From: Robiginitomaculum sp.
GTDB lineage: Bacteria; Pseudomonadota; Alphaproteobacteria; Caulobacterales; Maricaulaceae
DNA: 7,755 nt
Direction of reading: 5' to 3'
Assembly (NCBI GenBank): GCA_026982235.1
Contig: JALSHM010000465.1
Span: 1-7,755 of the forward strand
In this document: positions 1 to 5,429 of the stretch, in pieces
Position numbering within the stretch: the stretch's first letter is position 1
Layout of the letters: each line of letters starts with the position of its first letter
The notes under the pieces: model-generated
Database searches by the model: none
What the model was told of the DNA's origin: nothing
The model's input: the letters and a program-made list of their open reading frames with translations, nothing else
Position numbers and translations under genes: made by a program

Positions 1-666
1 GATACATTCATTGGCCCTACGGATCCCATTCTAGCGGTCTCTGAAGACCACGGTATCGACTTCGAAGCCGAGGTTGTTGTTATCACGGATGATGTACCGA
101 TGAATATTTCGCAGGCCAAAGCCAAAGATCATATCAAGCTTATCATGTTGGTCGATGATGTGTCCTTACGCGGTCTTATCCCCAACGAGCTTCGCAAAGG
201 TTTTGGCTTTGTCCACGGCAAAGCGTCTAGCGCGTTTTCACCTGTTGCGGTAACGCCGGACGAGCTTGGTAAAGCTTGGCGCGGTAGCAAAGTACATTTG
301 CCTTTGCTAGTCGAATATAACGAAAAACCGTTTGGGAAAACCAATGCGGGTAAAGATATGACGTTTAATTTCGCTAAATTGGTCGCCCACGCCGCCGCCA
401 CGCGTAAACTTTGTGCGGGCACAATTATTGGCTCTGGTACCGTATCCAATAAAGACAAAGACGGTGGCCCGGGCCGAAAGGTCGAAGACGGCGGGCTAGG
501 CTATTCTTGCATCGCAGAAATCCGCATGATTGAAACCATTAAAGATGGCAAACCGTCCACTAGCTTTATGAAATTTGGCGATCGGGTAAGCATTGAAATG
601 AATGATAAAGAGGGTAATTCCATCTTTGGGAAGATTGATCACTTTGTGGAAAAATACAAAAAATAG
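1..666 (+). CDS. Fumarylacetoacetate hydrolase family protein, 3' part
   Basis: The reading frame is open from the first base to a TAG stop at 664-666 and gives 221 residues. It begins upstream of the window; the ATG at 100 is internal, because the codons before it encode conserved family sequence (GPTDPI, then DFEAEVVV). The fragment is the C-terminal part of the FAH fold. E22 and E24 of the fragment (FEAEV) match the paired metal-ligand glutamates, D54 in LVDDVSLRG matches the third carboxylate ligand, and GTIIGSGTVSN is the family's typical glycine-rich block. Members cleave or rearrange C-C bonds in beta-diketo or 2-oxo acids using Mg2+ or Ca2+, in the cytoplasm, often in aromatic amino acid or aromatic compound breakdown. 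The family is usually about 330 residues, so roughly 110 are missing on the left. The sequence resembles the long fumarylacetoacetase-like bacterial group, but the exact substrate cannot be read from it, so no symbol is given. Confidence 0.93.
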   Translation, partial: DTFIGPTDPILAVSEDHGIDFEAEVVVITDDVPMNISQAKAKDHIKLIMLVDDVSLRGLIPNELRKGFGFVHGKASSAFSPVAVTPDELGKAWRGSKVHLPLLVEYNEKPFGKTNAGKDMTFNFAKLVAHAAATRKLCAGTIIGSGTVSNKDKDGGPGRKVEDGGLGYSCIAEIRMIETIKDGKPSTSFMKFGDRVSIEMNDKEGNSIFGKIDHFVEKYKK

Positions 667-672
667 ATGTCG

Positions 673-1683
673 TTACTCGTCGCTTTTACTTTTAAGGCGA
701 GAAGAACGGAATAAGCGCCGTTTGCGCGGTTTCGGCGCAATGTAAAGCGTGTTATTGATAAAATCGAGGGTAAAATCCCGCCCCTCCATTATATCAATAC
801 CCGCGATAACGAGTGGATATTCGCCGTAATTATTTACGGGTAAATTATCAAAATTCATCACGAGAAAATTGTGATATCTATATTCTACGCCGCCGATACG
901 GGTCTGCTCAAGTATGATGCGAAGACGCGGTTTAAACGTTCCAACCGCACCCTGTATTAGCCATTCCTCGCGCAACCGCCTACGCTCCTTTGAGATTTTT
1001 GTACCACTGACACTCATCCAATTGATGGCGGAAAAACTTGAGCCTGTATCTAACAAGGTCGGAACATGCAAATCGCCCAGTTTGGTATGGGTAAATAGCA
1101 ATCCAAACTTTTCTACCGGGTACGGATTCTCATCGAGCCGTATTTTTTTCCACCGCTTATATTTGGGTTCTGAGTACTGGGCATGTTTGGATATTTCCAC
1201 TGTCTGTGTTTTATGAGAAAACGCAAATATACGCCCTTTGAAAACATCCATGCCTAACACGCCATGGATATTATCCGCATTGTCTTTCCAATCTTCAAGG
1301 ATAATAATTGTATGATTTAAGAATACGTTTCGGCCAAAAGACAGTTTTTTCACCTTGGCACTCGGGCGGTATCCCGAATTTGTCATACCGTTGATAAACT
1401 TGTTCTCACCGTCCATTTCCAACCCTAATCGCAGGCGGGTTTTGTTGAAAATGCTACTACGCGTCGCCGCCGTATCGATCATAAATTTAAGAGGTTCGCT
1501 ATCATTTATTCTCACTTCAATTGTGTATTGCCCGCGCTCAAGGCGCTCAAACGGAATTGTCGAACCAGAAGATGTGGTATTGGCATTTGCGGGAATTGAA
1601 AGGATAAAATATAGGCACGTCCATATGCTTAAAAACAAGCCAAGTGATTTTCTCAAAGACCTAATGTGCCACGATATAGCCAT
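673..1683 (-). CDS. Secreted retropepsin-like aspartic protease with two active-site motifs
   Basis: 336 residues, ATG at 1683, stop TAA at 673-675. An AGGAAA ribosome binding site lies about 4-9 nt before the ATG. The N-terminus is basic (R8, R11, K12), then hydrophobic (about 14-30), then PANA, which suggests a signal peptide cleaved after about residue 35 and a periplasmic or exported protein. Two aspartic protease signatures are visible: FMIDTAATRSS with D70 and LLDTGSSFSAI with D212. Each is followed by the hydrophobic-Gly element that closes the fold (GVLGMD near 141-146, VIAGID near 292-297). One chain therefore seems to carry both halves of the active site, like pepsin, where retroviral-type enzymes dimerise. 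The first motif is DTA, not DTG. The tail (318-333) is strongly basic. The gene follows the barrel-like gene by 56 nt with no obvious terminator between, so the two may be co-transcribed. Protease fold is likely; substrate and activity are unknown. Confidence 0.85.
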   Translation of the reverse strand: MAISWHIRSLRKSLGLFLSIWTCLYFILSIPANANTTSSGSTIPFERLERGQYTIEVRINDSEPLKFMIDTAATRSSIFNKTRLRLGLEMDGENKFINGMTNSGYRPSAKVKKLSFGRNVFLNHTIIILEDWKDNADNIHGVLGMDVFKGRIFAFSHKTQTVEISKHAQYSEPKYKRWKKIRLDENPYPVEKFGLLFTHTKLGDLHVPTLLDTGSSFSAINWMSVSGTKISKERRRLREEWLIQGAVGTFKPRLRIILEQTRIGGVEYRYHNFLVMNFDNLPVNNYGEYPLVIAGIDIMEGRDFTLDFINNTLYIAPKPRKRRLFRSSRLKSKSDE

Positions 1684-1687
1684 GTGG

Positions 1688-1693
1688 TTTCCT
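1688..1693 (-). promoter_or_regulatory. Ribosome binding site of the aspartic protease gene
   Basis: On the minus strand AGGAAA precedes the ATG at 1683 by 4 nt. It supports this start, which also gives a complete signal peptide. The rest of the 56-nt gap (1684-1739) shows no hairpin with a T-run and no convincing promoter. Confidence 0.5.
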
Positions 1694-1739
1694 ATTCAAA
1701 ACCCAACTAACATATATTTGCGCCCCTGGCTAGTCCTGA

Positions 1740-2564
1740 CTAATACCGCTTCCAGATAGAAAAGAAAAATGCTTGTTCTTTGATAATATTTCGCCCGAAT
1801 ATGGTTTGGTAGAAGCCTATTTGATAAGAGGTTTTTGTATTGCGGTCATAAACTAGCGAGGCTTGTAATTTAAGCCGCCGAGTGGCTCCTACAACCTCGA
1901 ACTGCTCTTGGCTGGTCGTGTAAAAACTCTGTGTGAGAATTTGAAGTTTTTTGTGTGGCCGCCAACCTGCAGTCGCATCCAAACGCCATTCATCTGGCGT
2001 TCTTCCTGGACGTAGGCGATATGCCGCCTGCACATCCATAAACCCATCTCGTTGCGCAAATTTAAAACTCCGCCCAATAAGCGCCTTAAATTCATAATTT
2101 GTCGTACCAAAGCCTAAATCCACTCCGGCGACGGCCTCACCAGAACCGGCAAATAAAACGCCAGCCTGTCCTGAAATCACCCATTCATTGTCCTGCCATA
2201 ATACGCTGCGCAATCCTGCATAACTTTCCCCAACACCTGAAAAATTGACTTCAACAACACCGGCACGCAACTCGACATCTTGATAACTCGACTGTAAAAC
2301 CAATGTGGCTTTCGGTGTTACACCGTGCTCCCAATAAATTATGCCGTCAGCTTTGTTAAAGGAGACGTTTTGTATCAATTTCCCATTGTCATCATAGCCT
2401 TTGCTGGCATGATTAAACAATGTCGTGGAAATCACCTGCCCTTTACCGGGTGCGGCAGGCCATGCACCAGCCTGTGCATCTTTTGCATGAGCAAGCCCAA
2501 ACAGGCCTATCACGGCACAACAAAACCTCGCAATGTTAACCTTCCCTGCATCCCCAAGGCGCAT
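1740..2564 (-). CDS. Secreted protein of unknown function, probable outer-membrane beta-barrel
   Basis: 274 residues with the ATG at 2564; stop TAG at 1740-1742. The frame stays open upstream to an ATG at 2723, but that would overlap nadK and bury the signal peptide. The start at 2564 gives a charged N-terminus, a hydrophobic stretch (about residues 11-26) and a likely cleavage at AQA before GAWPAAPGKG (about residue 32). A GGGGGT stretch lies about 5 nt upstream. No cysteine occurs in the mature part. From residue 40 on, the sequence alternates short amphipathic strands (for example ATLVLQSSYQDVELRAGVVE, then AGVDLGFGTTNYEFKALIGR) with polar turns. It ends in aromatic-rich FFFSIWKRY with a terminal tyrosine, as in outer-membrane barrels recognised by BamA. 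I recall similar uncharacterised alphaproteobacterial proteins beginning with an AGAW-type mature end, but I cannot name a family. It is the first gene of a likely two-gene unit with the aspartic protease. Confidence 0.8.
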   Translation of the reverse strand: MRLGDAGKVNIARFCCAVIGLFGLAHAKDAQAGAWPAAPGKGQVISTTLFNHASKGYDDNGKLIQNVSFNKADGIIYWEHGVTPKATLVLQSSYQDVELRAGVVEVNFSGVGESYAGLRSVLWQDNEWVISGQAGVLFAGSGEAVAGVDLGFGTTNYEFKALIGRSFKFAQRDGFMDVQAAYRLRPGRTPDEWRLDATAGWRPHKKLQILTQSFYTTSQEQFEVVGATRRLKLQASLVYDRNTKTSYQIGFYQTIFGRNIIKEQAFFFSIWKRY

Positions 2565-2640
2565 ATCATACCCCCAAACATGTTTATTTAGGCTTTGATT
2601 TAAACAGCAGTCAAGCGTAATAAGAAGCTCAAGGAGTGTT
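2565..2640. promoter_or_regulatory. Divergent promoter region between the barrel-like gene and nadK
   Basis: This 76-bp gap separates two gene starts facing away from each other, so it must hold both promoters unless they lie inside the genes. Minus strand: TTGACT at 2609-2614 and TAAATA at 2585-2590, 18 nt apart, would start transcription near 2578, just before the GGGGGT ribosome binding site. Plus strand: TTGATT at 2595-2600 and TAATAA at 2618-2623, 17 nt apart, would start close to the nadK ribosome binding site, leaving a very short leader. The two candidates interleave. The -35 boxes are fair matches and the -10 boxes are poor. I see no operator-like inverted repeat. Confidence 0.4.
2631..2636 (+). 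promoter_or_regulatory. Ribosome binding site of nadK
   Basis: AAGGAG ends 4 nt before the ATG at 2641. It is the strongest Shine-Dalgarno match on the plus strand here and fixes the nadK start. Confidence 0.75.
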
Positions 2641-3423
2641 ATGTCCAAGTCGAAATTCGAAAACATTGCTTTCATCAGCACCAGCAAGCCTGAAGCCAAA
2701 CAGGCCTTGTCCAAACTCGTCAATAAATACGGTAATTGCGATGCAGCTCATGCAGATGTGATTGTCCCGCTTGGCGGCGACGGGTTTATGCTGGACACAT
2801 TGCGCAAACACATTTCTTTATTACGGCGCGGCCTACCAGTTTTTGGTATGAACCAAGGTACGGTTGGGTTTCTTATGAACCATTTTAGTACGGAAGGCCT
2901 GCGTGAACGCCTCGCCAAATCCCAGGCTGCAAAAATCCGCCCTTTAAGGATGAAAGCACAAACGCCTGGTGGAGAAGTCGGGGCTCTTGCTATCAATGAG
3001 ATCTCACTTTTACGACAAACCAGCCAAGCTGCCCATATTCACATCTCAATAGACGGCGAAGAACGTATGAAGCGCCTCATCGCAGACGGTATTCTCATTG
3101 CCACGCCCGCTGGTTCAACTGCTTATAATCTCTCGGCTCATGGTCCGGCTATACCCCTCGGCTCAAACGTGCTTGCCTTAACGCCAATTAGCGCCTTTCG
3201 CCCCAGACGTTGGCGCGGCGCACTGTTGAAGAATACTGCCAAGGTTAAATTTGAAATCCTAGACCCCGGAAAACGCCCGGTGAGCGCGGTTGCCGACAGC
3301 ACGGAATTTCGCAATGTCAGCACAGTTGAAGTCGAACAAGCTGATGACATAGAGTTCACTTTATTATTTGATAAAGGCCACGAACTTGATGAAAAAATCT
3401 TGCGGGAACAGTTCGCAACTTAG
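2641..3423 (+). CDS. nadK: NAD kinase
   Basis: 260 residues, ATG with an AAGGAG site just upstream. The enzyme phosphorylates NAD+ at the 2'-hydroxyl of its adenosine ribose to make NADP+, in the cytoplasm, and is the only route to NADP in most bacteria. Visible family motifs: VPLGGDGFML, with GGDG at 45-48 and D47 as the catalytic base; GMNQGTVGFL near 69-78; the conserved NE pair at N119-E120 (AINEISL); and TPAGSTAYNLSAHGP at 155-169, which binds the nucleotide. TPISAFRPRRWRGA (about 181-194) follows, a form seen in alphaproteobacterial NAD kinases. The length fits the compact bacterial type (about 250-300). The gene stands alone on the plus strand between two minus-strand clusters: divergent from the barrel-like gene and convergent with ccmI, whose stop lies 7 nt beyond its own. 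Nothing links its function to either neighbour. Confidence 0.97.
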   Translation: MSKSKFENIAFISTSKPEAKQALSKLVNKYGNCDAAHADVIVPLGGDGFMLDTLRKHISLLRRGLPVFGMNQGTVGFLMNHFSTEGLRERLAKSQAAKIRPLRMKAQTPGGEVGALAINEISLLRQTSQAAHIHISIDGEERMKRLIADGILIATPAGSTAYNLSAHGPAIPLGSNVLALTPISAFRPRRWRGALLKNTAKVKFEILDPGKRPVSAVADSTEFRNVSTVEVEQADDIEFTLLFDKGHELDEKILREQFAT

Positions 3424-3430
3424 AGCTTCC

Positions 3431-4375
3431 CTACGGCTCCGCTTCACGCCAACCTGATTTGATCAATATTTGTTTTATTAACTCAGGATTTTCCTTGAAA
3501 GTCTTGCGCATGAGGGCCATTTCTGCTTTCACCTCATCTTGTGACCCCATCACTTTCCGTGCCCGCAACAGCCTAACCCAACCTTCAGGGTCGTTGGGGT
3601 TTTCAGTCAGTGTTGCAGACAGACGGGCCACCATGGCCTCAATCATTGCTTGGCGGTCTTCTGGCGTCATAGCGGCAGCATCGCGCATTTGTTCGGCGCT
3701 TGGCTCCTTGTTTGGCGCGGGCTTGATTGTCGACGCATCTTTTTGCTGGGCGATATAGGCTTTGGCACTGGCAAATTCTTCCGCCACATTCGGGTTGTTG
3801 TCTGTCAACAATAATACTTTTTCATAAGCGTCCACAGCCTCGTCAAACCTGCGCATTGACATCAAACTCCGTGCATAGAGTATCCATCCCTGAGGGTTTT
3901 GGTCGCCCTGTGCCAATTTTTTTTCTAGCTGGGATACTGCATCTTCTAAAGACAATGAACTTTCACGATCAGACCCTGCACCTCGCTCCATAGCTTGTTC
4001 CGGTGACACGATCGGTTTTTGCAATGCTGCTGACTTGCTCAGATCTGGCCGCCCGACCATAGTATATAGCCCCATAGCGCCAAATGCGAATGCAATAAAC
4101 AGGACACTTAGCAATAAGGTTTGCGGCCCTGCGTCCTGGTTGCTTCTAGTCTTAGCGAGTACCTGCCTTTGCAATTCAACTTTGGCCAATTCTAAGGCCG
4201 AAACATCAGCCGATACATCAGCTTGCTCCAAGCCTATATCTATTTCCTTTATCTTGTCCAGATAGGCCTTGACCTCACTATCGGCCTCCACCCTCGGGGC
4301 ATTTTTAACATAGAGAGGCTGGGCAACAAATAGCAAGACGGCTAAAACAAATATGCCCATTATCAACCAAATCAT
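3431..4375 (-). CDS. ccmI: Cytochrome c maturation protein CcmI (apocytochrome chaperone)
   Basis: 314 residues, last gene of the ccmFGHI unit. The ATG at 4375 overlaps the ccmH stop as ATGA. CcmI is an inner-membrane protein that binds the C-terminal end of apocytochrome c in the periplasm and presents it to CcmH and CcmF for haem attachment. Seen here: membrane segment 1 at about 2-22, a charged loop (about 25-80) with the usual helical pattern, membrane segment 2 at about 86-106, then a long periplasmic part with TPR-like helices (about 143-205, including GWILYARSLMSMRRFDEAVDAY, and about 240-290, including DPEGWVRLLRARKVMG). The two segments plus a TPR domain are the standard layout, and the length is normal for the shorter alphaproteobacterial forms. 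The ribosome binding site is AGGGA, 8 nt upstream inside ccmH. An older name for this gene is cycH. Confidence 0.93.
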   Translation of the reverse strand: MIWLIMGIFVLAVLLFVAQPLYVKNAPRVEADSEVKAYLDKIKEIDIGLEQADVSADVSALELAKVELQRQVLAKTRSNQDAGPQTLLLSVLFIAFAFGAMGLYTMVGRPDLSKSAALQKPIVSPEQAMERGAGSDRESSLSLEDAVSQLEKKLAQGDQNPQGWILYARSLMSMRRFDEAVDAYEKVLLLTDNNPNVAEEFASAKAYIAQQKDASTIKPAPNKEPSAEQMRDAAAMTPEDRQAMIEAMVARLSATLTENPNDPEGWVRLLRARKVMGSQDEVKAEMALMRKTFKENPELIKQILIKSGWREAEP

Positions 4376-4893
4376 GTGTCATGTCCCTGTATTTTCTGCC
4401 CCTGTATTTTCTGCCCCTGTCTCTCCGAGCCCTGCATCTCTTGATTGTTGGATAATTCATTAAACCGCTTCAACTCGTCATCCGTCAACGTCTGCGTTTC
4501 AATATTAGCAGGTTTTCGACGCACTCTTACGACATACCAAAATAAGAAAAACCCGAGCAATACAGCTGGTGCAAACCATAGCAAATATGTATTGGCTTGC
4601 ATTGGCGGCTTTAATAGAACAAAATCTCCGTATCTATCACGCATAAAAGCTATCACTTCTTCGTTACTGTCACCATTACGAATGCGAGCGCGCACAAGCT
4701 TGCGCATATCTTGTGCCAAGCTAGCATCGGATTCTTCAATAGGTTGGTTTTGGCACACCACGCAGCGCAAAGCCTGACCAACCTCTTTGGCACGCAATTC
4801 TATTTCGGCCTCACTCGGTGTTTGCGCCAAAGCAGGAAAAACCATGAATAAGCTAATGATTAAAGTGACGAAGATTGTGAGAATTACCCTCAT
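4372..4893 (-). CDS. ccmH: Cytochrome c maturation protein CcmH (thiol-reducing subunit)
   Basis: 173 residues. CcmH keeps the two cysteines of the apocytochrome CXXCH haem site reduced in the periplasm and works with CcmF and CcmI in the haem lyase complex. Seen here: a signal-peptide-like segment (1-23, ending ALA before QTPS); the hallmark LRCVVCQNQ with C44 and C47; the helical-bundle sequence ending in MRDRYGDFVLLKPP (about 84-97); a membrane anchor at about 103-122 followed by basic RVRRK; and a polar cytoplasmic tail. This is the short CcmH type, with CcmI encoded separately, unlike the fused CcmH of E. coli. The tail ends in a glutamine/glycine-rich stretch in which GQKIQ occurs twice, produced by a 15-bp DNA repeat; it is not part of the conserved domain. 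The start overlaps the ccmG stop as ATGA, and GGAGG lies 7 nt upstream. Confidence 0.95.
   Translation of the reverse strand: MRVILTIFVTLIISLFMVFPALAQTPSEAEIELRAKEVGQALRCVVCQNQPIEESDASLAQDMRKLVRARIRNGDSNEEVIAFMRDRYGDFVLLKPPMQANTYLLWFAPAVLLGFFLFWYVVRVRRKPANIETQTLTDDELKRFNELSNNQEMQGSERQGQKIQGQKIQGHDT
4384..4388 (-). promoter_or_regulatory. Ribosome binding site of ccmI
   Basis: AGGGA on the minus strand lies 8 nt before the ccmI ATG (4375), inside ccmH and at the edge of the 15-bp repeat. It is the terminal copy, so changes in repeat number would leave its distance to the start unaltered. Confidence 0.5.
4385..4420 (-). repeat. 15-bp in-frame tandem repeat at the 3' end of ccmH
   Basis: On the plus strand the unit CCCTGTATTTTCTGC occurs perfectly at 4385-4399 and 4400-4414, followed by a 6-base partial third copy, CCCTGT. 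On the coding strand it encodes GQKIQ twice near the end of CcmH. The unit is a multiple of three, so gain or loss of a copy would change tail length without shifting the frame. The copy closest to ccmI also supplies most of that gene's AGGGA ribosome binding site. Confidence 0.9.
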
Positions 4894-5429
4894 TGTTCAG
4901 CCTCCAGCATAAGCACGAAAGGCTTAAGTTCGTCCCGCCATATTTTCTCCGTAATCGGGCCAATATATTTATAGCGGATCTGGCCTTTCTTATCGACAAT
5001 AAAGCTTTCGGGCGCTCCGGTAACACCGAGGTCTATAGCCAGCATACTATCTGCATCAAACACAATACGTGTATAAGGATTGCCGCCACGCGCGAGCCAG
5101 TCCCGACCCTTTTCGACCGTATCACGCCAATTAACGCCGAGTATGCGAATTTCATTATTTCGAGCCAATTTCATCAACATGGGATGCTCTTGCTCACAAG
5201 CAACACACCACGAGCCAAAAATATTCACCAAGGTCACCTGACCTTCAAAATAGCTCTGGTCGATGGTCTTCTCCATATCCAACAAATCCGGCAAAGAAAA
5301 CTCTGGGAATGGATGGTCAATCATCTGTGATGGTAGTTTGCTGGGATCCTTGGTCAAGCCAATAGCAAAAGCCCCGCTCAGAGCCAAAAACAAGATCAGT
5401 GGGATTAAACCTGTCCACGATATTCTCAT
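4890..5429 (-). CDS. ccmG: Thiol:disulfide interchange protein CcmG/DsbE
   Basis: 179 residues. CcmG is a membrane-anchored periplasmic thioredoxin-like reductant. It receives electrons from DsbD or CcdA and passes them to CcmH or directly to apocytochrome c before haem attachment. Seen here: an N-terminal membrane anchor (about 7-25), a short linker, PFPEFSLPDL (about 40-49) leading into the fold, and the active site GSWCVACEQEHP with C75 and C78. The WCVAC form and the acidic residues after it are typical of this group. The cis-proline loop GAPESFIVD has P140. The length matches the family (about 175-185). It lies between ccmF and ccmH, with ATGA overlaps on both sides, which separates it from general thioredoxin-like proteins such as TlpA and ResA. 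A GGGGAA ribosome binding site lies within the end of ccmF. Confidence 0.95.
   Translation of the reverse strand: MRISWTGLIPLILFLALSGAFAIGLTKDPSKLPSQMIDHPFPEFSLPDLLDMEKTIDQSYFEGQVTLVNIFGSWCVACEQEHPMLMKLARNNEIRILGVNWRDTVEKGRDWLARGGNPYTRIVFDADSMLAIDLGVTGAPESFIVDKKGQIRYKYIGPITEKIWRDELKPFVLMLEAEQ
4901..4905 (-). promoter_or_regulatory. Ribosome binding site of ccmH
   Basis: GGAGG on the minus strand, 7 nt before the ATG at 4893 and inside the last codons of ccmG. It is the best-matched site in the operon and confirms the ATGA-coupled start. Confidence 0.65.

Noticed and set aside
676..701. Imperfect hairpin near the hydrolase/protease junction
   Set aside because: The pairing is broken after four bases and lies inside the protease coding end; not a convincing terminator.
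2565..2723. A longer version of the barrel-like protein starting at 2723 (327 residues)
   Set aside because: It would overlap nadK on the opposite strand and put the signal peptide in the middle of the protein. The ATG at 2564 gives a complete signal peptide.
3423..3439. GAGC/GCTC hairpin at the nadK/ccmI junction
   Set aside because: Four base pairs around a 9-nt loop, too weak and without a T-run.
3459..5330. Plus-strand open frames opposite ccmI, ccmH and ccmG
   Set aside because: Each is a shadow of a conserved minus-strand gene with clear motifs; none shows recognisable protein sequence.
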